Shown: piece by piece, positions 34,124-46,589 of the stretch | Layout: each line of letters begins with the position of its first letter | Position numbering within the stretch: position 1 is the first letter of the stretch | Assembly (NCBI RefSeq): GCF_020283565.1 | Contig: NC_060060.1 | Coordinates: 39,680,001 to 39,744,000, forward strand | Direction: 5' to 3' | DNA length: 64,000 nt | Source of the DNA: Trifolium pratense | Taxonomy: Eukaryota > Streptophyta > Magnoliopsida > Fabales > Fabaceae | Program-made: the position numbers and the translations under genes | The notes under the pieces: model-generated | Databases searched by the model: none | What the model was told of the DNA's origin: nothing | What the model saw: the letters and a program-made list of their open reading frames with translations, nothing else

Positions 34124-37100
34124 ATGGGGTTCATGGGTAAGCACAACAATGCTGGTGGAAAAGATCCGGATTTTGGTGCAATCTTTATGTCAAACAGTGG
34201 ATCCAAAAGAGAATGTTTCCACAGGGGATTATTCGGGCTCCCGTCTTCTTATATCTCCTTTGTCGAGAAGATTAAAGCTGGGTCGGCTTTGTTTTTATTT
34301 GAATATGAGAAAAGATTACTACATGGTGTTTTCAAGGCTACTTGTGATGGTGGTATCAATATCGTTCCTAAGGCATTCAATTCGTTAGGGGTGCCATATC
34401 CTGCTCAGGTGAGAACACCTGGTTGGTTAATTTTATGAATTTTAGGGAGTGTACGATATTCTTTTGTTTCCGAGTGCAGGAAACAATTTTTGTTTATTTT
34501 TTAGTTAATACTATTGTCTTACTTTTCCATTGATTTTTTGCTTTAGGTTAAGTTCGTTACAATTTGGGATTGTAAGCCACTCCCTGAAAGGATATTCCGA
34601 GATGCAATCCGAGAGAATTACTTTACATCAAGCAAGTTTCACTTTGGGCTATCCGAAGATCAGGTCTGCACTTGTACATATGATTGGTTTTCACTGAAAT
34701 GAAAAAGTTTTTTTAAAAGGTTATCTGAATCAGTATGTTTTTTGAGCTATTTTCAGGTCTATAAACTTCTACATTTGTTCAGCATGAACAAGCTAGAGCC
34801 GAAGATTCCTAGGAGGCATATTTCTAGAACAGATGATATGAAATCAGAACGGTACCCGGTAGGTAAAGTTGGAAGATCTGCTGGCCATGGAATACTCGAT
34901 GAAAGTGTTCAAAATGACCAAGTTTTGGGTGACAATGATTCATCCATCTTGATGCGTAATTACCAAGGAGATTCTACACTGTACAATGGATTCAGTGCGG
35001 AGGATATTTTAGTAAACAAACAAAGAAGGTCTTCTGAGCTTGGAATGGACTATACAAGTGGATATGTTGGTGATTATGTGCATTCAAATGATGAAAACAG
35101 ATTTGCTGCACGCAACAATGTAGATTATATGGATAACTATGCTGCCAATCCCACTCTGGATACTGCAAATGGATATGTTGGTGATTATTTGGCAGCAAAA
35201 GATGACAGCAGGTTTATGACCCATGAAAACGAAGATTATATGGGTACACACCGCAGGCCATACACCGTAGGTGGATACTCCAAAATGCCATCTGATAAAT
35301 TTAGAGTTCACGGTGATGGCAGGTCACCAATTAGTGATAGGTTGATGGGTGAAGACTTAAGAAAGACGGATAAGAGGATGGTATTTTCAGATGATATTCA
35401 TGGGTTACATGATTCCAATGTTGATCTGCCTGTCTTCTACAGCAAGCCCTTTTTAGAGCAAAATTCTTTGGTTGAAAATCATCTCAGGTCAACTTCTGAT
35501 ATGATTCACCCATTCCATTTAAACACTTGTGCAACACAAGGAGACGAGAGTTCTATGCTGTATAATTCAGATGCTCCTGGCTTAAACGCCAGACAGTTAT
35601 CATCTTTTGGAAATAATGGTTCTGAGTCAATGACAGGTAGAGTTTCTCCTTCAACCAACTGCCGAAGGAATTCAGTGATGCATACGGAACTGAAAGACAG
35701 ATACAAATGGCAGAATATTGGTGATTGTTTTTCAAATTCTGTATTGTACGGCGGTAACAGGGATTGCATGCCTTTCAATGAGACTCAAAATTCTGACCAG
35801 TTGGCATCAGAATCTGCTTTATATGATGCTTGCAATTACATTCCTTCCTTAAAGTCTTCGCCAGCTCCTATCCCGGCTTCAGATATTGGAAATAGTGGCA
35901 GGACACATGAACCATTTTCTTCGATGTTCCATAACCATAAATCATATTTAGACAATAATGTTCATCCCATGGCATTGCAAAACTATCCGAGTCATGAGAT
36001 AACACTACCAAAGAAAAATGAAGCACTTGGTCCTGATGTTCCTTTTGCAAATGCGGATCATTTTCAAGTCCAATATGATGATCCAATGGATCGTGGATAT
36101 GATATTGGATATTATGATGATTCTCAAAATAGCAATCATGGCCATCCAAAGAGAAAAAGTACTGTGTTTGATCGTTTATCTTTTGCGCAGAATGTTAACA
36201 AACGAAAAAGTGGAGACAATGCACAAAATGATGAGTATGATTTCGTTACTTCAGTTGATGACGTGATGGAAATGGTTCGTCAGAGTCACAACCACTCGAT
36301 GACAAAAAGAAAGCCAAAGCCTAGTCAGCGTGACATTGCAGAAAGTTTGAGGAGTAAAACTCAAATCAGTAGTCAGAAGAAGAAAAAAGATTGCTTTGAA
36401 AGTGCTTTGGAACACAAAAAGGATGAAAGTTTGAGGAATAAAACTCAAATCAGTAGCAGTAGTCAGAGAAAGAAGGGAGATCACTTTGAAAATGCCTTGG
36501 AACACAACAAGGATGACAAATTGAGGAATAAAACTCAAATCAGTAGTCCAAGGAAGAAGAGAGACTTCTCCGAAACTGTCTTACAACACAGCGAGGATGA
36601 AAGTTTGAGGAATAAAACTCAAATCATTAGTCTGAAGAAAAAGAAGACGGGAGATTCCTCGGAAAATGCTTTGGAAGATCTAAATACGGATTCCACAACT
36701 GTGACTGGAAGCAGTCCTAAAACAAAAGCCAAAGAGGTAGATTTTGTTGATTTCAAGCGTCGAAGCAAGGTGAGGAAACATACTGATGAGATTGAGAGAA
36801 GCTCCGATGAGAGTAAAAAGAGTGAGAACTTGGTGATTGTTCAACAAAAGAGAAGAAAGTTGGTCCGGCCTAATTTCAACAAGAGTGCATCTTTTGAAGA
36901 CAAAGATAATGATCATGGCGCTTCTCAAAATTTACAACTACCATTGCCGAATGGAAGTTGTAATAAAGATGTCATTGAAAGCTGCTGTACGTTGGTGAAG
37001 CAAAGTGGTAATGATGGTGTTAAAGTAGAGGCTGAAGTGCAAAATATCATTGATCCAACATATTCTGAAGGTAAGAATAGTAGTCATGCTATAAAATTTA

Positions 37101-38068
37101 TCTGCAGTGAAGGAGGTGAAAAAGAGAACGCTAGCACCCTTGCTGCATTAAATGATGGATCAGAATGTGTGGATAACAAAAATCACCAAGATGTTTTGTT
37201 CTCAGCTTCTTGCAATGAAGAGAGTTCTCATACCAAGGAAGGTTCATCTATGATGGATAATGTCAAAGCAGCATCTCTGGTGACGGAATCGATGGATGCA
37301 ATTTGTCAAGAAAAGGCAAATGTTGGCACCCTTCCTGTATTAAACTATGGATCAGAATGTGCGGATAACAAAAATTGCCAAAAGATTTTGTCCTCAGCTT
37401 CTTGCAATGAAGGGAGTTCTCATGCCAAGGAAGGTTTATGTTTGATGGATAATGAAAAATCAGCATCTCTGGAGACGGAATCATTGCATGCAATCTATCC
37501 AGAAAAAGCAAATGTTGGCACCCCTCCTCCATTAAATGATGGATTGGAATGTGTGGATAACAAAAATCACCTAAGTGTTTTGTCGAGTTCTCATACCAAG
37601 GAAGGTTTATGTATGATGGATACCAAGGAAGGTTCATGTGTGATGGATAATGTAAAATCAGCATCTTTGGAGACAGAATCATTGCATGTAATTTGTGAAG
37701 AAAAAGCAAACATTGGCACCCTTCGTCCATTAAATGATGGAACAGAATGTGCCGATAGCAAAAATCACCAAAAGGTTTTGTCTTCAGCTTCTTGCAAAGA
37801 AGGGAGTTCTCATACCAAGAAAGGTTCATGTGTGACGGATGATATAAAATCTACAACTCTGGAGAATGAATCATTGAAAGCAATTTGTCTAGAAAATTGT
37901 GCAAATAAGATCATGTGTGCTGACCGTGGTATCAATGCCGATGATGAAATGCCAAAAGATTGTGGCTCCTTCTCCATTGAAGCTAAAGATGGATCTGAAT
38001 ATTTAGGTAACTCTGGTAATGAAAAAGCTCCAATTGAAACTTCTTGTCACATTGAGGCTTGCAGGTAG
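34124..38068 (+). CDS. DCD-domain protein with internal repeat arrays
   Basis: Exons 34124-34408, 34547-34663 and 34757-38068 give 1237 residues. Residues about 20 to 134 form a DCD (development and cell death) domain: GAIFMSNSGSKRECFHRGLF, then LFLFEYEKRLLHGVFKAT, then AQVKFVTIWDCKPLPE and FHFGLSEDQVYKLLHLF. The remainder is low-complexity and hydrophilic with three repeat zones: two YVGDY...DYM units near residues 230-290; four NKTQISS units with basic runs (RKKK) near 660-770, which may act as nuclear signals; and about four units of roughly 58 residues near 930-1190 with the pattern NDGSEC..NKNH..V..SASC..SSHTKEG. DCD proteins are plant-specific and linked to stress, hormone and cell-death responses. 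The stop at 38066-38068 overlaps a possible donor, so the C terminus is uncertain. The large exon is the source (or sister of the source) of the fragment at 17729-18651. Confidence 0.85.
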
Positions 38069-38150
38069 AATCAGTATCTCTAGGCACATGATCATGGCAT
38101 TCAACTTGTCAAGAGCACCATTTCGATAAAGATCATATATGTGCTGACAG

Positions 38151-38355
38151 AGGTATTGTGATACTGAAAAGTGAATTTCAAAAAGATGGCAACAACTTCT
38201 TTCCTGCTGAAGTTAAAGACGGGTCTGTCAATTTTTCAACACTCCGGGGATGTAATGCTCCAATTGCTACTTGTGGACAAAGGATGCTGAGTGTTCATCG
38301 AGAGCTCACATATGCCATCACTCAATGGACTGGTAGAAGGTTCAGAAACATGTGA
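38151..38355 (+). other. Possible additional terminal exon of the DCD gene
   Basis: A 69-codon open stretch (…KDGNNFFPAEVKDGSVNF…, ending TGRRFRNM) resembles the preceding repeat unit (…ADDEMPKDCGSFSIEAKDGSE…). Splicing 38065-38150 (GTAGAA…GACAG, 86 nt) would join it in frame to the large exon and avoid the stop at 38066, giving about 1304 residues. Alternatively it is coding sequence lost to a frameshift and stop. Both readings fit the sequence. Confidence 0.4.
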
Positions 38356-39059
38356 AGGAACGTTCTGAGAATGTGAGAGATACTGTTATTTTGAAGAGGT
38401 AGTAGTTTATTTTTCTTTCTTTTTTTACAGATGGTAGAGGTTGTAGTTAGTAGTAGAAGTATCTCAATTTCTCTAAAGTGAGCATTCCAAGTAAAGTGAG
38501 TAATATCAATCGTTCATGAATTAATTAATGGTTGATATTATGGGTAGCTGAAGTATCTACCCTTGATTTCTTTTTCTTCACTTTAGGAACTACTCATTTT
38601 AGTGTATTTGGAGACTCTTCTTGTTTAGTGTCAGTGTGTCACAGTGTTGCTTTGCGTTTGTTCCAAAGCTACAACTATTAGCTTTTGAGTTGAATGTCCA
38701 TTTGGGTGTTGGCATAGTGTTTCCAAAGGTATCATTAGACAGTGTTCCCCCCGAATGTGGAAAGAACAATTGTTTTGGCTTATGTTTCGGTTTATAACGA
38801 AAGTAGATTAATTACACTTGTGGTCTTTTTAGTTTGAATCATTTATGATTTTGGTTCTTCAGTAATTCTTTGATGGATTTTAGTTGTTCATGCCTGTGGT
38901 GAGCTGTTGTCTCAAGGCTGGGCCACCTAGAACACGGCTCTCTCCTTCGGAATAAATAAGAAACAAACCTTCACACCGGTACAATTAAATTTGATGGAAT
39001 TGTTATGCAAGGAAAATAAAACTGAAGTTCTAAATTCTGTTTTGCATAAACAAATAAGG
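38356..39059. other. 3' flank of the DCD gene
   Basis: No gene seen. Probable 3' untranslated region followed by AT-rich intergenic DNA. Confidence 0.4.
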
Positions 39060-39240
39060 GTCATGCTAAACAGTGCCCCCGGGGCACTTGTTAAGCATAC
39101 CTAAAAAGGAAATGAAAAATAAAATTTATATTGAAAAGACAACTTTTTGTACTTTTGAGGCATTGAATGCACGCATTTCGAGACAGAATTTCTATTTTAA
39201 GATGCTTAACCAGTGCCCCGGGGGCACTGTTTAGCATTTT
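39060..39240. mobile_element. MITE with GC-rich palindromic termini
   Basis: The ends ATGCTAAACAGTGCCCCCGG (39063 onward) and, in reverse, ATGCTAAACAGTGCCCCCGG (ending near 39237) are near-perfect inverted repeats of about 36 bp continuing through GGGCACT and TTAAGCAT. Each arm itself contains a small palindrome (AGTGCCCC…GGGGCACT). The interior is AT-rich without a frame. A target-site duplication could not be fixed. Confidence 0.7.
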
Positions 39241-39296
39241 CCAACAAATAATGTTAGACGAATAAACCATCAATTGGTCCCTAAATTATCAATCTC

Positions 39297-39840
39297 TCTT
39301 CAATTTATTTTACTGATTTATAGCTTATTTTTCAGACACTATTTCAAGTAGCTTATGAGCTTATAGCTTATATTTTTTCTTTCACTTTTACCCTTACTAT
39401 TTTAATTAAAACCCACTTTTATCCTTTATTATTAGTTAAGTTTCGTTCAATTTTTTTTATCCTTTATTATTAGTTAAGTTTCGTTCAATTTTTTTTTTGG
39501 TCCGTACTATAAAGTCTAAAATATATGTTCTCTTTTTTGTTTTTTACTAAAATATATGTTTTGTTTCTTCATTTTGATACAATTTAAATTTATTGTTTTC
39601 TTATAAAAAAATTAATTTATTGTTTACTGTTCAAATTTAAATTAAAAATTAAATAACTGAATTTAAATATTTTTAAATAAAAACATTATTATTAATTATG
39701 AATGCTCTTTTATGTCATTTTACCTTTATCCTTGATTGAATCGTTAATTTTACCAAACATTTTAATTAGCTTATCAGTTATCAGTCATCAGTCATAAATT
39801 AGCTTATCAGTCATCCGCTATTTTTGCCAAACAGAGCCAT
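39297..39840. mobile_element. Degenerate hAT-type MITE (AGCTTAT-rich)
   Basis: AGCTTATTTTTCAGACACTA and TTATAGCTTATATTTTTTC on the left, and TTAGCTTATCAGTCATCCGC…CCAAACAGAGCC on the right, are the blocks of the GGC(C/T)CTGTTTGG MITE family, with a 30-bp direct repeat (TTATCCTTTATTATTAGTTAAG…) inside at about 39419 and 39457. Ends are approximate. Confidence 0.4.
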
Positions 39841-41092
39841 AGTCCTTCAATTCTTTTAAAAACATGAGAGAAAATGACAGTTCAGAGACCAAATTGATAA
39901 ATTATTAATAGTTTAGAGATTATTTAGCATACTTTTATTTTTAAGGATCAAATTGGAGAAAAGTTGATAGTTCATAGGCCAAATTGAAAGTTTATTCAAT
40001 GTTGCAAGGAGCTAGATCAAGTCCATTTTAAGAAATTTACTTGTCATTCTATCCATTTTCCCGCGTGTTCTACGAATTTAGCACAATACCCTATCTTTTA
40101 AAAAAATCTCATTTTAATTATAAATTTATGATTATGATTTGTTGTTTATGATTGTGCAAATAATCTGATCTTTGTGTATGTTGGGTTCAAAAAGACATGT
40201 TATAATTGAAAATGACTAAATTAAATATTATAAAACAACATTTTTATTTATTTATTTTGATACAAAGAGGGCAAAAGTTCAAGAAAAACAATTACGCAAC
40301 AATTAAATGGTACACAAATTTCTAAAACATTAAAGGTGGATTATAAATAAATAAAAAAACTACAAATAAGTGATTAACATGAATCGGACATGCCATATGT
40401 AAATAACAAATAGTATCATCCAAAGTGTTTTTACAACTAATTAATGCACTGGACCGTTGCCTTAACATACAGAAATGTTCTCCTCGTTGTTGCTGCCTTC
40501 TAATCCACTACCCATAAACTCTGCCTTCCACCCTCATATCTCATCACAATGTAGCTCAGCGCGGTGGTGGTACTTTCCCTGTCATGGCTGCACCAACCAC
40601 CAACCTCATATGGGGAAGTTGGCCGCATGCGCCACCGCGGCCTTAAACCTTGAGGTGTTTGCTAATTGGTCAGATATTCACGCGTTGGATGCGTTGCTTT
40701 GTTAATGGTCTTCAATGGCGGTTGGTGGGCTATCCGCTGCCATCACCGTTGTGTAGGGGTAAAGTCAGGTTTTTTTAACTATCGTTTTTGTTGATCGTTC
40801 TCAACCTCCTCCTCCTCCAGTTTTGTGGGTTCACGCAGTTCTATTTAGGATGAGGATCAGAATTCGAACCATAGTACTTCCATTTATTTACCTTTAAAAT
40901 GTGAAATTCTAATCACTAATGTGCTTAACAAAAATAATAAAAAAAAAAAAGGAAAATTGCCACATCACCAGTTTTAAAAAATTCATTAAATCAGGTGACC
41001 CGGTTGCCTGTTAAAACAAAAATCAATGAATAAATGACACATCCGATTTAATTGGATTTGATTTGATCTTCATTTTGAGTTCCAACTCCAAA
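39841..41092. other. Intergenic and PIG-V promoter
   Basis: A 76-codon frame at 40475-40705 (starting MFSSLLLPSN) matches no family I know and is probably chance. A SINE-like tail occurs near 40850-40930. The segment directly before 41093 should hold the PIG-V promoter, but no clear elements were placed. Confidence 0.4.
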
Positions 41093-44000
41093 ATGGTTCA
41101 AACATCAAACCCTCATCATCATCATAATAACGATCACAAAACATTGGTATTAAAATCAGCAATATATTCAAGGATCCTTCTAATATCCCTAATCATCTTC
41201 TTCCGAACTCTAGCTTCCCCTTACGACACCTCCGCATCCTTAAACCCACCTTGCCTCACCACCACCGTCGCCGCCACACCAAACAACACTCACCGTTCTC
41301 CAATCGCTTCCGCTATCGAAAACGGCATCGTTTGGGACTCCGTTTACTTTGTTCGCTCCGCTCAATGTGGCTACGAATATGAACAATCCTACGCTTTTTT
41401 ACCTCTCCTCCCCCTTTCCATTTCCTTCTTATCTCCTTCAATTCTTTCTTCTTTACTTCCTCAAAGATCTCTTTTCGCTCTTTCTGCTTATTTAATCAAT
41501 AATCTCGCTTTTGTTCTCGCTGCTCTTTACTTTTACAGGTACTCACTACTATTACTGGTTCATTCATTTTTTTCATTTTAGTTCATATTATTTATTCATT
41601 AATGTTGTGTTATAATTGATTTGTTTCCATTGTTGTTGTAAATTCCACAGACTTTCTATTGCTATCTTGAAGGATCCTGAAATTGCATTACGAGCTACGG
41701 TTTTGTTCTGCTTTAATCCTGCTTCTATATTTTATTCATCAATGTAATTTTCTCTTTTTTTTTTGTGTTTTATTTATGAGTTTAATTGGATCACACTGTC
41801 AGTGTAACTTTCACAGTAACATCAATAAGTCAAACTGTTTTCATGTAGACTATGGACCTGTTTGGATTGGCATATTTGACTTATTTGAACTTAACTACTG
41901 CCATTAGTTTTATGAAACTGTTTGGGAAAACTTATGAAAACAACTTATAGCAATTTTCATAAAAAAAAATTATGTTTATTTTCATAAGTTCTCTAATGTA
42001 GCTTATGAAAATGGCTTGTAGCATATATAAAATAATCTATATTTATCTTTTGCTATAAAATAAAAATAGCTTATGTTGTTAGCTTATACGTAAGCGCTTA
42101 TTATGATAAGTGATTGTCCTATAAACTGCAAATAAGCCGTTTATCCAAATAGGCCCTATAAGTTGTTTACATAATCTATTTTGTATAGCTTATGGAAATA
42201 AGTTGAAAGCAACTTATGGACATGTAATAAGTTGTTTCAACAAGCTCTCTGAGACAGTCTCATTAGTGCTTATGCTAGTAGATAACCTCAAATAAGTCAA
42301 ATCCAAATGGGTGCTGATTGTATTTTAAAATTGATTGTATGAAGTAGCAAAGTTAAGTTCTTATTGGTTGTCACTGTAAAATAAATTTACACCGACATTG
42401 ATTAGTAATATTTAAATGTATGCCCCTTTTACTCTATACGATTTGTAATATTTAAATGTTGCTTTGTGATTTGGATATTGATTAGTCTAGTCTTGTTTTT
42501 GGTTTGAATTGTAGATACTCGGAAAGTTTGTATGCTGTTCTTAGTCTTGGAGGACTGTACTACTTTGTATCTGGAAAAAATAATTTGTCTGTTCTTCTTC
42601 TGGCTCTCTCTGGCTGTGCAAGGTCTAATGGAGTTCTTAATGCTGGCTATATCTGTTTTCAGACTATGCATCGGGGTTATCATGCCTTGTTTCACAATAA
42701 GAATGTTACTGTGAGTTAATTGCTTCTATGTTATTTCCTGACATGTTAATTAAGTGGCTGTGTTGTTTGTTGTTGAGAAATGATTTTGGAAGCATAGTTT
42801 GAAATTATCATTTGCATTCAGGCAATGGCTTTATACTTCTAACTGAACCCTGTAGCATATTGGTGATGGGTTAAACTCCATTCTTTGCTTTATCTTCTGT
42901 TTCTATGTTTGGGCTCTTGATTGAATGAACTGCTTCTGGCACTTGCATATTTACAGTGAACATGGCTGCTAGTTTTTACCAGTTTTTAAGAACTATATAT
43001 GCTTCTTCATAATTTCGAAATTTGATGACTAAATTTAATTTAAAAGGATTCTGGATGCCCATGATATTACGGATGGAAGGAGCGGGAGGGGTTGGGACTT
43101 GGATGGGATATTGTAAATATATAAAAAATGAAGAAGAAATAAGTTTAAGTGTTCTTTGCAGCTATGTAATTTTCTCACATGTAATTGGTTATAGAGTATG
43201 AAGTAAATATACCTTAAACTGCTAGTATTAATTTTTCTCCATTAATTTAGGTCTTATTAACTAGTATGTGCTATAGACTGACACAGACATCACTCACTAG
43301 TTAGGGTAGATGTTTTAGAGTTGATATCCATGTCAACTGAAAAGATAAAAAAAGTTATCAATCATCACTACTCCATAATATAAACTAGAATTTTTGACTG
43401 ATTCTGTTGTTTCGCCAGTTGGCATTGCAGATTGCTGTTGTTGGAGCTTTACGCAGTATATGTATATTTGCTCCATTTGTAGCCTTCCAGGCTTATGGCT
43501 ACTACAATATGTGTGTTGGGCGTTTTCCTGATGAAAGAAGGCCGTGGTGTAATGCAAGGATACCGCTGCTTTACAATTATATTCAAAGTCATTATTGGTA
43601 TGTCCATTTTCTAAGTTCTTGTTCATTTATTTTTCTGAAGTTATGCTATTATGATGCATTTTCTTTGTATTCTGTAAAGTTGGATGTTTAAATATTGTAT
43701 TCCAATTTTGTCAAAGAAAAAAAAAAAATATAATGTTCCAATGAAGGTTGTTAATTTATGGTTGTCCAGGAATGTAGGTTTCTTGAGATATTTTCAGCTG
43801 AAACAGTTGCCTAACTTCCTTCTTGCATCTCCAATACTCTCTCTGGCATTTTACTCAGTTGTTCATTATGCTAAGTCAAGGCCTCAGATCTTTTACTCCC
43901 TGGGTTTTGACACTACTATTGAAGAGAAGAGCTGTGGAGTTGTGTTTTTGTCAGAGGATCTTTTAAGGTCCAAAGTAGCTGGCACTGTGGAGAAATCCTC

Positions 44001-45784
44001 TGTTAGAACCGAAGGTATAATTGTTAAACAGATACATTGTCATTTTAGAAATGGCAGATCACAATTATTTCTATTTTGACAGTTTCTATGTGGTGGTGCT
44101 ATTTTCTGATTCTATCACAAAGTCTTTCGTGTTGTAATGCTTGTCGTTCTTGTATGGTGATATATGTGCACTTATAAGATGCACTTTAAATTAATCTATT
44201 ACTCTGCCTCATTTAATGCCTGTTTGTTTTGTTATAGATTAAAATAGAAGTGATTTTGATATAAATAATCTGGAGATTGTTCTTTAGAGACTTTTAAAAA
44301 AAGCATAAATCATGGAAGTTGAAAACTATGCATGTTAAAATAGCTTTTGATTAATATGATTGAAAAAGCATAGCTACCATAAACTGTGGTTTTCTCTCTC
44401 TTCTATTAAACATGATTTTCTTCAAAAGCTAATCAAAATAGCTGTTTTATTTTCAGCAGAAAAATCATGTTTAACAAAATGGTTTTTGAGAAAAGCTAAC
44501 ACACAAACAGAACTAAAAAATCCAGGACAAACAGGCCCTTCGGCAATATGAATTATGATCTTGTCCATTCGCATATATAATGGATCTTTGCAACTGTAAC
44601 ACTATTCACTCCGTAACAGAACATTTCAATGTTAGGAGGAGGAAGAACATAATCAAAGGGGACGTTTCTAATGTTCCCATAGAGTCTGAGCCAGAAGCCA
44701 GGTCGGGTTACTTGTCTGCATCTGTTCTCCCGTTTGTGTTGCACTTGGGATTCATGGCAGGCACTGCTTTTCTTGTCATGCATGTACAGGTTAGTGCCAA
44801 CGGTCTTGCTGACTTCTGTTTATAATGTTACTGAATATATGAGAAACAGACCAGTTTCAACTTTTTGTTTTTACTGAAGATTGTTTATAATGTTACTGAC
44901 TATATGAGAAATGAAATGGACCAGTTTCAACCTTTTTTTTTTTTACTGAAGACGAGTTTCAACATGAACTTTTGTTAATCATCTCATTTTGGAGATATGG
45001 TCCTGGATGTTGCCTAGATATTCTAACTTGACATTAGGTGTCCTTAGTGGAGTACAATTGGGGAAGTGAATGTGGGAAAATTGAAATGGCCATATTATTT
45101 GAACACAGTGATGTCAATGACAGAAGTCAAAAATCCGCCATATAAACACGCCATTTCAGCCTATGGCACCGCCATGGTGGGCATCCCTTCACAAATATCC
45201 TTCACAAATATGGCAGTTTTTCAAAATTCCGCCATGCCATGGCCGGCATTTAACAAAACTGTTTGGACTCAAAAAGTGTGGACACGCAACTAAGTCATTG
45301 GGCTCAAGTAGTTAACGAGCTTCACCATGGATCATTCGGGAGAGCCCAGGTTCAATTTTTGGGTGGAATAATTTCTTGGCCAGCCTTTACTTACCTCGTG
45401 GCCGAACTCCGGATTACTAGGCCCCTTCCCCTAGGAACCGGAGGGTTAACACAAAAAAAATGTGCGGACACGCCTTTCATTTTCATTCTTCTATTTTCTG
45501 TCTTGCCACTTTTACTACCCACTACATCTTCAGTCAATTCCTATATTAATCTTTTTGTTGCTTGAGAATAGCTGAAGTATTTTAATTCTTACTACTGGGA
45601 ATTTCATATATAACAGGTGGCAACTCGTTTCTTGTCTGCCAGCCCTCCTCTTTATTGGTTTGCTGCATATATAATGACATATCCTGCAAAATACCTTAGA
45701 TGGGGATACCTGATATGGGCATACTCTGCAACATATATTCTTCTTGGCAGTTTGCTATTTTCAAACTTCTATCCGTTTACATGA
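41093..45784 (+). CDS. PIGV: GPI mannosyltransferase 2 (PIG-V)
   Basis: Seven exons: 41093-41538, 41651-41743, 42515-42710, 43419-43597, 43770-44014, 44659-44789 and 45617-45784, giving 485 residues, the usual size for plant PIG-V. Family landmarks: a catalytic-loop acidic pair in a WDSVYF segment, FCFNPASIFYSSIYSESLYA, GCARSNGVLNAGY, then [28 protein letters not shown] and the final IMTYPAKYLRWGYL…NFYPFT. Many hydrophobic segments fit a polytopic ER membrane enzyme. It adds the second mannose (alpha-1,6) to the glycosylphosphatidylinositol anchor on the ER lumenal side. The ATG at 41093 (MVQTSNPHHHHN) is chosen because the frame upstream has only non-ATG codons. The acceptor before exon 6 (AATCAAAG) lacks a strong pyrimidine tract and is the least certain border. 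Confidence 0.93.
41855..42320. mobile_element. hAT-type MITE pair, possibly nested
   Basis: The outer left end is GGACCTGTTTGGATTGGCAT and the outer right end CAAATAAGTCAAATCCAAATGG. Between them, near 42120-42155, sits another right-end-like block (AATAAGCCGTTTATCCAAAT, AGGCCC). Many AGCTTATG / CATAAGCT words. The layout suggests two related copies, one within the other, in intron 2 of PIG-V. Confidence 0.5.
45290..45460 (+). repeat. tRNA-derived SINE, family C, copy 2
   Basis: CATTGGGCTCAAGTAGTTAA (A box), GAGCCCAGGTTCAATTTTTG (B box), then TTCTTGGCCAGCC and CGAACTCCGGATTACTAGG, ending near an A run. It matches the modules of the minus-strand copy at 25655-25800. It is in intron 6 of PIG-V. 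Confidence 0.65.
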
Positions 45785-46380
45785 TTTATGAAGATAGACA
45801 TGTGGCTGTCCATGAATATGATGCAGTGTTGGATCTGAGTTTAAGATGCCTGTTGGTTACGTCGGCCATTTGGTGGTTTCTATTTGATCTAATTGACCTG
45901 TTATGTACTAGTAGCACAATGAGGAAAATGTCCCCTTCATGTAGTGCAGCCTGTATTTTGTAATCATTGTAATGATTTAGCCTCAACAAAATCCAATTTT
46001 TTTTTTTTTTTGTTATTTTCATTTTTTATTATCTGTTTTCTGTTAACAAGTTTCTTTTGAAGTTCAACATATCTTCGTTTCCAATTGTAAGTACTAGTAG
46101 TATATTTATACCTCTTCTGATTTTTATTAATGTCACCGATGATTTATTTTACGTATACACTATACGAAACCGGTATTTAGCTGGGTTTAGATCCTCTCAT
46201 GCTCTTTTGGTCCGGTCTTCTCTCTTTTTTTCTTATCCAAGGGTGATGAATTCATAAAGAAGAAAAAAATAATTAGTTTAGATAGAGGAAAGAGAAAAAA
46301 TAAATGAATTGTTGAGATTGATGCTAAATGGAAAGCATAAAAGGATCCAAATCCTATTTAACTATGCCTATATAAAGTAT
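45785..46380. other. 3' flank of PIG-V
   Basis: No gene seen. The first 250 bp are likely 3' untranslated region (a T-rich run near 45997-46012, several AATAAA-like words further on). Confidence 0.4.
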
Positions 46381-46475
46381 TTTTTTGATTTACAATGAGT
46401 TGATGATCGAACGCATGACAAATAACGTACTACCCAAACTCCTTACCACTAGTTCAAACATAGTGACTTATGTCT
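46381..46475 (-). repeat. tRNA-derived SINE, family B, copy 2
   Basis: On the minus strand: TTGAACTAGTGGTAAGGAGT (A box), GCGTTCGATCATCAACTC (B box), then an A tail seen as the T run at 46381. Closely parallels 12380-12480. Confidence 0.55.
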
Positions 46476-46589
46476 ATATAAAGTATGAGTACTGCTGAGC
46501 TAACAAAACTCACTCTAACATTCATAAAAAAAAACTCTAACATTGTACGTATTTCGAACGTCTTCTCTCTTATTTATGTACCGAAAATC

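Noticed and set aside
37263..37829. 188-codon minus-strand frame with repeated LPWY/HNLPW-like units
   Set aside because: It is the antisense shadow of the DCD gene's tandem repeats, and the repetition simply mirrors the sense strand.
40475..40705. 76-codon frame with several Cys and His residues
   Set aside because: No recognisable motif spacing and no exon context; probably chance in a locally GC-richer patch.
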